Assembly (NCBI RefSeq): GCF_947500075.1
Contig: NZ_CANMQS010000008.1
Span: 1 to 64,000, forward strand
Length of the DNA: 64,000 bases
Reading direction: 5' to 3'
Origin: an uncultured Sulfitobacter sp.
GTDB taxonomy: Bacteria; Pseudomonadota; Alphaproteobacteria; Rhodobacterales; Rhodobacteraceae
The translations under genes and the position numbers were made by a program. The notes under the pieces are model-generated. The model had not been told where the DNA came from. It made no database searches and saw only the letters and a list, made by a program, of their open reading frames with translations. Shown here piece after piece: positions 55,705 to 64,000 of this stretch (within the stretch, counting starts at the first letter, position 1; each line of letters begins with the position of its first letter).

Positions 55705-56415
55705 TCAGGTGCGGCGGCGACGGGCGGCGACAAGACCACCCAGACCCGCAATCAACAGCCAACCCGCTGCGGGCAACGGCACCGCAGCCACCTGACGCGC
55801 AACACCGAAATCGTCCAACCGGTTGTTGCCCGTGGCCAGCGCGGAAAACTCGATCTTCGTGACGTTGTCAAATCCAGCGCCAAGGCCGACGCTGTAGCCA
55901 TATTGCTTGCAGATCCCGTTGTTCCGGCAATCGCTGGAGTTGCCGGGCGTTGGGGCTTCCCCTTCCACATGGATCACGGTCGCGCCGTCCTCTGAAAGGA
56001 TCTCTGCGAAGGTGCGGCCAAAGAAGAAGTCAATCGTCTGCCCTTTCACATAGGTGCCGGGACCGCCGGTAAAGGCCGTCACACTGACGTAATTGTCACC
56101 GCTGTTGCCATTGCCCTGGGACGAAAACCAGAAGCTGTCGAAATTGAACACTTCGTTCATCGTCCGTCTCAGCGTCAGCAGGACACCCTGACCGGATTCA
56201 TGCGTACAATCGCCCGCACGGCAGTTGCCGCTGCCTATGTTCAGATCTTCAAGGATATAGCCGTCCACTGTCGCGGTTGAACCCGCGGCCCTTGGATAGA
56301 CGCTTGCGCCGCCTTCGAAATCAAGCGTTGTCGGCTCCAACACTGTTGAAGCAAAAGCGGATGTAGCGGAGAGGGCAAGTGCCCCGAGGATTGCACCGAA
56401 AACAGAGTGTCTCAT
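55705..56415 (-). CDS. VPLPA-CTERM sorting-domain secreted protein
   Basis: Signal peptide MRHSVFGAILGALALSATSAFAS and C-terminal AAVPLPAAGWLLIAGLGGLVAARRRRT (VPLPA + TM + Arg cluster). Confidence 0.92.
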   Translation of the reverse strand: MRHSVFGAILGALALSATSAFASTVLEPTTLDFEGGASVYPRAAGSTATVDGYILEDLNIGSGNCRAGDCTHESGQGVLLTLRRTMNEVFNFDSFWFSSQGNGNSGDNYVSVTAFTGGPGTYVKGQTIDFFFGRTFAEILSEDGATVIHVEGEAPTPGNSSDCRNNGICKQYGYSVGLGAGFDNVTKIEFSALATGNNRLDDFGVARQVAAVPLPAAGWLLIAGLGGLVAARRRRT

Positions 56416-56728
56416 ATTCAAAATTCCAAATTGACTTGCGTTATTCATGACAGCAGCAAACATCATGGCACAAAAATCATTCAAATTGCGATCTTTTGCC
56501 ACTTTTTTGTCATATTCGCGCATTCCGCGAAAAAGTTAACGCTATCGGCTGTGCTAATCTCCCTTAACGTGTGTCTGCGGAGAGAACTCTCCCGGAGTCG
56601 CTCTGCCGTTGCCTTACGAATCGCTCGATCCCGCGCGGCACAAACTGTGCCTATCTTGATGCAGGAACTTGCATTGGCGCGGCAATCCTGCAATTAAACA
56701 AGCGTTCAATAACTACGGGTTCGACGGC

Positions 56729-57871
56729 ATGGATTTTGCACTCAGCGAAGAACAAACCGCCATTTTCGACATGGCATATGCCTTCGGGCAGGAACACATC
56801 GCCCCCCATGCACAGACCTGGGAACGCGATGGGACGATCCCCAAGGAACTCTGGCCGCGTATCGCCGAACTTGGCTTTGGTGGCCTCTATGTTTCCGAAG
56901 ACGGGGGCGGGTCCGGCCTGACGCGGCTTGATGCGACGCTGGTGTTTGAAGCGCTGTCGATGGCCTGCCCGTCGGTTGCGGCCTTCCTGTCGATCCACAA
57001 CATGTGCGCCAAGATGCTCGACACCTTTGCCTCCGATGACATGAAAGCGCGGATCATGGGCGATGTGTTGTCAATGAACACGGTGCTGTCCTACTGCCTG
57101 ACTGAGCCCGGTTCCGGGTCCGACGCCGCCGCCCTCAAGACCCGCGCGGAACGGACAAACGAAGGCTACAGGCTCAACGGCACCAAGGCATTCATCTCCG
57201 GTGGGGGCTATTCTGACGCTTACGTTTGCATGGTGCGCACCGCGGATGAAGGGGCCGCCGGTGTTTCCACCGTCTATGTCGAAGACGGCACCAAGGGCCT
57301 TTCCTTCGGCGGTCTGGAGGATAAAATGGGCTGGCGCAGCCAACCCACGGCGCAAGTGCAGTTCGACAATTGCAACATTCCGAGCACGAATTTGATCGGT
57401 GAGGAAGGCAAAGGTTTCAAATATGCGATGATGGGGCTGGATGGCGGCCGTTTGAACATCGCCGCCTGTTCGCTGGGGGCCGCACAGACCGCGCTGACTG
57501 CTACACTGAACTACATGGGTGAACGGCAGGCCTTCGGCAAACCCATTGACCAGTTTCAGGGCCTGCAATTCCGCCTCGCCGATATGGAGATCGAGCTGCA
57601 AGCCGCCCGCACCTTCCTGCGGCAAGCGGCGTGGAAGCTCGACAACGGCGCGCCCGATGCGACGAAATTCTGCGCCATGGCAAAGAAGTTCGTGACAGAG
57701 GCGGGCAGCAAGGTTGTGGACCAATGCCTGCAACTGCACGGCGGCTACGGTTATCTGGCGGATTACGGCATCGAAAAGCTGGTCCGCGATTTGCGGGTGC
57801 ACCAGATCCTTGAAGGCACCAATGAAATCATGCGCGTGATCGTCGCCCGCGACATGCTGGCCCAGAGATGA
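56729..57871 (+). CDS. Acyl-CoA dehydrogenase (isobutyryl-CoA dehydrogenase candidate by context)
   Basis: MDFALSEEQTAIFDMAYAFGQE; YCLTEPGSGSDAAALKTRA; QCLQLHGGYGYLADYGIEKLVRDLRVHQILEGTNEIMR. Confidence 0.93.
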   Translation: MDFALSEEQTAIFDMAYAFGQEHIAPHAQTWERDGTIPKELWPRIAELGFGGLYVSEDGGGSGLTRLDATLVFEALSMACPSVAAFLSIHNMCAKMLDTFASDDMKARIMGDVLSMNTVLSYCLTEPGSGSDAAALKTRAERTNEGYRLNGTKAFISGGGYSDAYVCMVRTADEGAAGVSTVYVEDGTKGLSFGGLEDKMGWRSQPTAQVQFDNCNIPSTNLIGEEGKGFKYAMMGLDGGRLNIAACSLGAAQTALTATLNYMGERQAFGKPIDQFQGLQFRLADMEIELQAARTFLRQAAWKLDNGAPDATKFCAMAKKFVTEAGSKVVDQCLQLHGGYGYLADYGIEKLVRDLRVHQILEGTNEIMRVIVARDMLAQR

Positions 57872-58893
57872 GCGATATCTCCATCCGCATCACGGGCCGC
57901 GCGGGGCGTATCACCCTCACCCGTGCCCACGCGCTGAACGCGATGACCTATGAGATGTGTCTGGCGATCGAGGCAGCGGTGGACGCCTGGCGGGAGGATG
58001 ACGCGGTCGCATTGGTGGTGATCGACGCGGAGGGCGACCGCGCCTTCTGCTCTGGCGGCGACATCGCGGAGTTGTATGAGACCGGTACCAACGGCGACTA
58101 TGCCTATGGGCAGAAATTCTGGGCCGATGAATACCGTTTGAACAACAAGATCTTCACCTATCCCAAGCCTGTTGTGTCCTTCCTGCAAGGGTTCACCATG
58201 GGTGGCGGTGTCGGGATCGGCTGTCACGGCAGTCACCGCATTGTGGGGGAAAGCAGCCAGATCGCCATGCCGGAATGCGGCATCGGGCTGGTGCCGGATG
58301 TCGGCGGGTCGCTTATGCTGGCGCTGGCACCGGGACGGCTGGGAGAATACCTTGGCCTGACAGGCACGCGGATGGGGCCAGATGACGCGATATTGGCGGG
58401 GTTTGCCGATACCTTTGTGCCCCAGACCGACTGGCCCGCGATGATCGATACGCTTGAATCAACAGGCGATGCAGAGACGGTCACCGGCCAGCCTGCGCCC
58501 GCGGGCGCGCTGCGCGCACAGCAGCCGGAAATCGACGCGCTCTTTGCCGGCGAAGCGCTTGGCGACATCCTCAACGATCTGCGCCATGCCAACACTGATT
58601 TTGCCAAGGACGCCCTGAAGAAACTCAGCCGCCCGTCCCCGCTGTCCATGGCCTGCACCGTTGAGATGCTGCACCGTCTGCGCGGACCTTCTCTGACGCT
58701 GGAAAAAGCGCTCGACCTGGAATACCGCTTCACCTATCGCGCAATGGAACATGCGGATTTCCTCGAAGGCATCCGCGCCGCTATCATCGACAAAGACCGC
58801 CAACCCAAATGGCGCTATGCAGATTGTGACGTGCCAGCCGTCGCTGTCGCGCAAATGCTGATGCCTTTGGGCAAGAACGCACTGAAACTCTGA
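57868..58893 (+). CDS. Enoyl-CoA hydratase/isomerase family protein (3-hydroxyisobutyryl-CoA hydrolase-like)
   Basis: FCSGGDIAELYETG; YPKPVVSFLQGFTMGGGVGIGCHGSHRIVGESSQIAMPECGIGLVPDVGGS; overlaps upstream acyl-CoA dehydrogenase. Confidence 0.92.
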   Translation: MSDISIRITGRAGRITLTRAHALNAMTYEMCLAIEAAVDAWREDDAVALVVIDAEGDRAFCSGGDIAELYETGTNGDYAYGQKFWADEYRLNNKIFTYPKPVVSFLQGFTMGGGVGIGCHGSHRIVGESSQIAMPECGIGLVPDVGGSLMLALAPGRLGEYLGLTGTRMGPDDAILAGFADTFVPQTDWPAMIDTLESTGDAETVTGQPAPAGALRAQQPEIDALFAGEALGDILNDLRHANTDFAKDALKKLSRPSPLSMACTVEMLHRLRGPSLTLEKALDLEYRFTYRAMEHADFLEGIRAAIIDKDRQPKWRYADCDVPAVAVAQMLMPLGKNALKL

Positions 58894-58903
58894 GGAGACC
58901 ACC

Positions 58904-59788
58904 ATGAGCAGCCTGAACATCGGCTTTATCGGACTGGGGAACATGGGCGCACCGATGGCGGCCAATCTGGCATCAGCTGGCCACAGCCTGCGGGGATATG
59001 ACGTCGCCGGCACGCAGGCCGACGGCGTCGCTGTCGCGGACAGTATCGCCAGCGCTGTCTCCGGCGCGGATGTGGTGATCACGATGCTGCCGAATGGCAC
59101 GATCCTGCGCGACGTTGCGGCAGAAGCGATTGGGCACATGCGCGCAGGTGCCGTGCTCATCGACTGCTCCACCGTGGATGTGGAAAGCGCGAGGAACACC
59201 GCAGAAGCCGCTGAAAAGGCGTCTCTTTTGTGGGTGGATGCCCCCGTTTCAGGCGGCATTGGCGGCGCGGCAGGCGGCACGCTGACCTTCATGGCCGGCG
59301 GATCAGAGGCCGCATTTGCCGCCGCCGCCCCGCTCTTTGACATCATGGGTCAGAAGGCCGTGCATTGCGGTGACGCCGGTGCCGGACAGGCGGCGAAGAT
59401 CTGCAACAACATGATCCTTGGCGCCACGATGATCGCCACCTGCGAAGCCTTTGCGCTTGCCGACAAGCTGGGTCTGGACCGGCAAAAGATGTTCGACGTG
59501 GTCAGCACTTCTTCGGGCTATTCATGGTCGATGAATGCCTATTGCCCTGCCCCCGGTGTCGGCCCGACCTCTCCTGCGGACAACGACTACCAGCCGGGGT
59601 TTGCAGCGGAACTGATGCTGAAGGACCTTGGCCTCAGCCAGCAAGCCGCCGCTTTGGTCAATGCAGACACGCCCATGGGGGCCGCCGCACTGGCGCTCTA
59701 CAAACAATTCGTCGAAGACGAGGACGGTCAGGGCAAGGATTTCAGCGCCATGCTGCCCCGGTTTGCCGCGCGTAGCCGCGAAGGCTGA
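58904..59788 (+). CDS. mmsB: 3-hydroxyisobutyrate dehydrogenase
   Basis: IGFIGLGNMGAPMAANLASAGHSLRGYDV; DAPVSGGIGGAAGGTLTFMAGG; AGQAAKICNNMILG. Confidence 0.95.
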   Translation: MSSLNIGFIGLGNMGAPMAANLASAGHSLRGYDVAGTQADGVAVADSIASAVSGADVVITMLPNGTILRDVAAEAIGHMRAGAVLIDCSTVDVESARNTAEAAEKASLLWVDAPVSGGIGGAAGGTLTFMAGGSEAAFAAAAPLFDIMGQKAVHCGDAGAGQAAKICNNMILGATMIATCEAFALADKLGLDRQKMFDVVSTSSGYSWSMNAYCPAPGVGPTSPADNDYQPGFAAELMLKDLGLSQQAAALVNADTPMGAAALALYKQFVEDEDGQGKDFSAMLPRFAARSREG

Positions 59789-59859
59789 GGTCGCAAACGG
59801 GCATTCCTGGCCGAAGTGCTGCCGTAAGGTGAGAGGAATCGCACCTCACGGAGGCACCC

Positions 59860-61197
59860 ATGCCTGTTCCATTCGAAACCTTTTCTGCTGAACTGACTTA
59901 TAGCGACCTGCCACCTGATCTGCTGTGGGTCCTGCGGCGGTCCTTTACGGACACGATGGGCGTCGCCGCCGTGGCCTCCCGCACGGATATGTCGGTGATT
60001 GCCCGGCGCGCGGCGATTGCCCTCTACGGCGTTGGGGACGCGGGGGCTGCGCGGATGCTGATGGATGGCCGACCGGTCAGCCCGGCGGGAGCAGCCATGG
60101 CCGGTGCCTTCACCATCGACGCCGTGGATGCCCATGACACCACGTCGCCCTGCAAGGGCCATGTCGGATCAGCAGTGTTTCCCGCCCTGCTCGCCATGGC
60201 GGATGCGGCTGAGAGCCCCCTGACGGGTCGCGACCTCGCCGCACATCTGGCGGTCGGGTATGAGATCAGCGGCCGCGCAGGGCTGGCCCAGCACGCGACC
60301 TGTGCGGACTACCACACGTCTGGCGCATGGACGGCTGTGGGCGTGGCCGCGATGGCCGCGCGGATGTTGGGGTGCGACGCAGGCGTCTTGCGCCATGCGG
60401 CAGGCATCGGTGAATACCACGGACCACGCAGCCAGATGATGCGCTGCATCGACCACCCCACCATGGTGCGCGATGGCGTCGGCTGGGGCGCGCCCTCCGG
60501 CATCACCGCTGCCTATCTGGCGCGTGAAGGGTTCACCGGCGCCCCTGCCCTGACCTGTGAAGCCGCCCCTGACTTCTGGAACGATCTGGGCAGCGTCTGG
60601 CGCACCGTGGAGGACACCAGTTACAAACCCTACCCCTGCTGCCGCTGGGCCCACCCCAGCATCGATGCGGTCGCCCATCTGACGGCCACCCACGATCTGA
60701 CACCACAAGACATTGAAACCGTGGAAATTCGCACCTTCCACAACGCCACCCGTCTTGCCGGTCATGCGCCGCAAACCTCCTGCGAATTTGCCTATGGGAT
60801 CGCCTTTCCGGTTGCCACAATGATCGTGCGCGGCCAGATCGGCGTGCCGGAGCTGGACGCCGCAACGCTGACCGACCCTGCCATTCAGGCCATCAGCAAC
60901 CGCATCACCCTGATCGACGACCCGCATCTGACAAAGATCTCACAAGGCAAACGCTGGGCGCAGGTGACGATTCTGACCAAGGACGGCCGCCGCTTGGCAG
61001 ATGATCCCCGAACACCGCGCGGCGATAATGACCTGCCGCTCTCCGACGCTGAAATCTCGCAGAAGTTCCATCTCTTCACAGACCCCATTCTGGGAGAGGC
61101 CCGCGCGACAGAACTGGAACAGCTGAGCGGTGCGTTTGATACGCTTGATGCGCAGGACACCGCGCGGTTGATCGATCTGTGCTGTAGCTCCGGATGA
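59860..61197 (+). CDS. MmgE/PrpD family protein
   Basis: Domain-wide resemblance: LRRSFTDTMGVAAVASR...AFTIDAVDAHDTTSPCKGHVGSAVFPALLAMAD...YKPYPCCRWAHPSIDAV. Confidence 0.9.
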   Translation: MPVPFETFSAELTYSDLPPDLLWVLRRSFTDTMGVAAVASRTDMSVIARRAAIALYGVGDAGAARMLMDGRPVSPAGAAMAGAFTIDAVDAHDTTSPCKGHVGSAVFPALLAMADAAESPLTGRDLAAHLAVGYEISGRAGLAQHATCADYHTSGAWTAVGVAAMAARMLGCDAGVLRHAAGIGEYHGPRSQMMRCIDHPTMVRDGVGWGAPSGITAAYLAREGFTGAPALTCEAAPDFWNDLGSVWRTVEDTSYKPYPCCRWAHPSIDAVAHLTATHDLTPQDIETVEIRTFHNATRLAGHAPQTSCEFAYGIAFPVATMIVRGQIGVPELDAATLTDPAIQAISNRITLIDDPHLTKISQGKRWAQVTILTKDGRRLADDPRTPRGDNDLPLSDAEISQKFHLFTDPILGEARATELEQLSGAFDTLDAQDTARLIDLCCSSG

Positions 61198-61209
61198 TCG
61201 GCTTCCGCG

Positions 61210-61452
61210 CTATTTCCCGACGGTAATGAGGATCAACAACACGAAAGCCGTCGGCACCAGCGCCAGCATGACGGTGATGAAGGCGACATAGCCGAAAGTT
61301 GCGATTGCAGCGCCCCAAGGCATCAACACCATGAGCAGGCCCGTCAGCACCTTGAACTCCAACGATTGGGTCACGGCGGTCACGCGCGCCTTGGATTTTT
61401 CCATCAGCGGGCTGGCAGGACGGACGGTGGTATTGGTCGAACAGGTTGTCAT
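61210..61452 (-). CDS. Small hypothetical membrane protein
   Basis: 80 aa with two TM-like stretches (LTGLLMVLMPWGAAIATFGYVAFITVMLALVPTAFVLLILI). Confidence 0.65.
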   Translation of the reverse strand: MTTCSTNTTVRPASPLMEKSKARVTAVTQSLEFKVLTGLLMVLMPWGAAIATFGYVAFITVMLALVPTAFVLLILITVGK

Positions 61453-61559
61453 CGCGCTCTCTCTCCTCGGTTCCAGGGAGAGAGGTAGGTTTTCTGCGGC
61501 GCAGCAGGATGTGACATTCTGACCTAAAAGGTCAGATCTACATCAAACAGCGCAGCACC

Positions 61560-64000
61560 CTACTCCGCCGCAACTTTCGTCTGCTTCGACAGCATCGGCT
61601 TAAGGTACTTGCCGGTATAGCTCTCCGCCACTTCCGCCACCTGCTCCGGCGTGCCCTCCGCCACGATCATACCGCCGCCATCGCCCCCTTCGGGACCAAT
61701 GTCGATGATGTGATCGGCGGTCTTGACCACATCAAGGTTGTGTTCGATGACAATCACCGAATTGCCCTGATCGACCAGTTCATGCAGCACTTCCAACAAC
61801 TTACGCACGTCTTCAAAATGCAGACCCGTCGTCGGTTCATCCAGAATATAGAGCGTCCGACCCGTCGATCGCTTGGACAGTTCCTTGGACAGTTTCACCC
61901 GCTGCGCTTCGCCCCCGGAAAGGGTGGTCGCCTGTTGGCCCACCTTGATATAGCCCAGCCCGACCCGCATCAGCGCGTCCATCTTTTCGCGAATGGATGG
62001 CACCGCCGCAAAAAACGCCTGCGCATCTTCCACTGTCATATCAAGGACATCGGCGATGCTCTTGCCCTTGAACTTGATCTCCAATGTCTCCCGGTTGTAG
62101 CGCGCGCCCTTGCAGGTTTCACATTCCACATAGACATCCGGCAGGAAGTGCATCTCGATCTTGATCACACCATCGCCCTGACAGGCCTCACAGCGGCCGC
62201 CCTTGACGTTGAAGCTGAACCGACCGGGCTTGTAGCCGCGCGCCTTGGCCTCCGGCAGCCCCGCGAACCAGTCACGGATCGGCGTGAAGGCCCCCGTGTA
62301 CGTCGCCGGATTGGAACGTGGCGTCCGTCCGATGGGGCGCTGGTCGATGTCGATCACCTTGTCCAGATGCTCCAGCCCCTTGATTGTCTCGCAGGGGGCC
62401 GGCGTCTGCCGCGCGCCGTTGAGGTTCATGGAGGCCGTCTTGAACAGCGTTTCAATCGTCAGCGTCGATTTCCCGCCACCCGACACCCCCGTAACGCAGA
62501 CAAACTTCGCCAGCGGAAACTCCGCCGTGACCCCGCGCAGGTTGTTGCCCGTCGCTTTGACCACCTTCAGCTTCTTGCGGTTCCCCTTGCGCCGGGTTGG
62601 CGGCACGGCAATCTCGCGCGTCCCTGTTAGGTACTGACCTGTAATGGAATTCTTGTCCGCCGCAATGACAGCTGGCACACCGTGGCTGACCACCTGTCCG
62701 CCGTGAATGCCCGCACCGGGGCCGATGTCAAAGACGTAATCCGCCTCGCGGATCGCTTCCTCGTCATGCTCCACCACGATCACCGTGTTGCCCTGATCGC
62801 GCAGGTTCTTGAGCGTCTGCAACAGCCGGTCGTTGTCCCGCTGGTGCAACCCGATGGAGGGTTCATCCAGCACATAGAGCACTCCGGTCAGGCCGGAGCC
62901 GATCTGGGACGCCAGCCGGATACGCTGGCTTTCCCCGCCCGACAACGTGCCCGCATTCCGGCTGAGCGTGAGATACTCAAGCCCCACATTGTTCAAAAAA
63001 CCCAACCTCTCGCGGATTTCCTTGAGGATCGCCCGCGCAATTTCATTGTTCTGCGCGCTCAGATAGCCCGGCACCTCTTCGCACCAGTCGAACGCTTCCT
63101 TGATCGACATCTGCACCACATGGCCCACATGCAGCAACTTCTCCGGCGGGCCGATCTTGACCGCCAGAGCCTCTGCCCGCAGACGGAACCCTTCGCAGGT
63201 CCCGCAGGGCCGGTTGTTCTGATAGCGCTCGAATTCCTCACGGATCCAGTTGCTGTCCGTCTCGCGGTAGCGGCGTTCCATGTTGGGGATCACCCCTTCA
63301 AAGACGCGCGTCACCTCATAGACACGACCGCCTTCGTCATAGCGGAACTTGATCTCTTCCGTGCCGGAGCCGCGCAGGAACACCTGTTGCACCTTCTCCG
63401 GCAGATCTTTCCACTTGGTCTGCTGGTTGAACTGGTAGTGCTTGGCAATGGCTTCGATGGTCTGCCGGAAATACGGGCTTTTGCCCTTGCGCCAGGGGGC
63501 CAGCGCGCCGTCATAGATTTTCAGGTTCTGATCCGGCACCACGAGGCGTTCGTCAAAGAACAACTCCATCCCCAGACCGTCACAATCCGGACAGGCCCCG
63601 AAGGGCGCGTTGAAGGAGAACAGGCGCGGCTCAATCTCCGGAATGGTGAAACCACTGACGGGGCAGGCAAATTTCTCGGAGAACGTATAGCGTTCCGGAT
63701 CGCCCTCGCTGGGGGCCGTCTCCAGAATAGCGATGCCATCGGCCAGATCGAGCGCGGTGCGCAAGGAATCGGCCAGCCGCGTCTCCAGCCCTTCGCGCAC
63801 CACGATCCTGTCCACCACCACGTCAATGTCGTGGCGGAATTTCTTGTCGAGCGTCGGGGGCGCGTCCAACTCGTAGAATTCCCCGTCCACTTTCACCCGC
63901 TGGAAACCCTGCTTGCGCAGTTCCAGAAACTCCTTGCGATACTCGCCCTTCCGGTCGCGGATGATCGGGGCGAGCAGGTAAGCGCGGGTCCCCTCCTCCA
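61560..64000 (-). CDS. uvrA: Excinuclease ABC subunit A (5' end beyond window)
   Basis: [69 protein letters not shown]; frame stays open to position 64000. Confidence 0.97.
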   Translation of the reverse strand, partial: EEGTRAYLLAPIIRDRKGEYRKEFLELRKQGFQRVKVDGEFYELDAPPTLDKKFRHDIDVVVDRIVVREGLETRLADSLRTALDLADGIAILETAPSEGDPERYTFSEKFACPVSGFTIPEIEPRLFSFNAPFGACPDCDGLGMELFFDERLVVPDQNLKIYDGALAPWRKGKSPYFRQTIEAIAKHYQFNQQTKWKDLPEKVQQVFLRGSGTEEIKFRYDEGGRVYEVTRVFEGVIPNMERRYRETDSNWIREEFERYQNNRPCGTCEGFRLRAEALAVKIGPPEKLLHVGHVVQMSIKEAFDWCEEVPGYLSAQNNEIARAILKEIRERLGFLNNVGLEYLTLSRNAGTLSGGESQRIRLASQIGSGLTGVLYVLDEPSIGLHQRDNDRLLQTLKNLRDQGNTVIVVEHDEEAIREADYVFDIGPGAGIHGGQVVSHGVPAVIAADKNSITGQYLTGTREIAVPPTRRKGNRKKLKVVKATGNNLRGVTAEFPLAKFVCVTGVSGGGKSTLTIETLFKTASMNLNGARQTPAPCETIKGLEHLDKVIDIDQRPIGRTPRSNPATYTGAFTPIRDWFAGLPEAKARGYKPGRFSFNVKGGRCEACQGDGVIKIEMHFLPDVYVECETCKGARYNRETLEIKFKGKSIADVLDMTVEDAQAFFAAVPSIREKMDALMRVGLGYIKVGQQATTLSGGEAQRVKLSKELSKRSTGRTLYILDEPTTGLHFEDVRKLLEVLHELVDQGNSVIVIEHNLDVVKTADHIIDIGPEGGDGGGMIVAEGTPEQVAEVAESYTGKYLKPMLSKQTKVAAE

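Noticed and set aside
61710-62630. 306-aa + strand ORF opposite uvrA
   Set aside because: Antisense shadow of uvrA with no domain signal.

Overview
GC-rich alphaproteobacterial chromosome segment; gene content and protein style (VPLPA-CTERM protein, DUF2849/DUF934 cys cluster, fused RimK, TRAP/DUF917 genes) suggest Rhodobacteraceae (Roseobacter group). The first ~2 kb is the end of a probable tRNA-Val-integrated island: the start of an IS3-type transposase at the window edge, a tyrosine integrase, then tRNA-Val(CAC). The rest is mostly chromosomal backbone: HU-like protein and lon; tgt; SPFH/NfeD; a RimB-RimK fusion; sufT/iscA; a TRAP transporter; an ABC transporter + HyuA + two DUF917 genes; dctBD; a P450; a siroheme/sulfite-reduction operon (cysG-DUF2849-cysI-cysH-DUF934) followed by fpr; infC flanked by two Ala-rich repeat proteins; XdhC and a molybdopterin-binding protein; bolA/grxD; zapA; tkt; two GAPDH paralogs; coaD; a valine-catabolism set (mmsA, acyl-CoA dehydrogenase, HIBCH-like, mmsB); MmgE/PrpD; and partial uvrA. 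I found no CRISPR array, prophage or recognisable defence system. The best leads are: (i) the ABC-HyuA-DUF917-DUF917 locus with a MalT-like regulator lacking the NTPase domain and tandem palindromes upstream; (ii) a DctD-like response regulator with a degenerate Walker A and no GAFTGA loop; (iii) two dissimilar GAPDHs, one GapB-like, behind tandem LacI-type operator-like sites; (iv) infC apparently starting at AUC; (v) a branched inverted-repeat element after the P450 gene; (vi) a dispersed intergenic CTTCCAAATGGGTC repeat that enters the cysH reading frame. All calls come from reading the sequence and the supplied ORF track; no database search was run.
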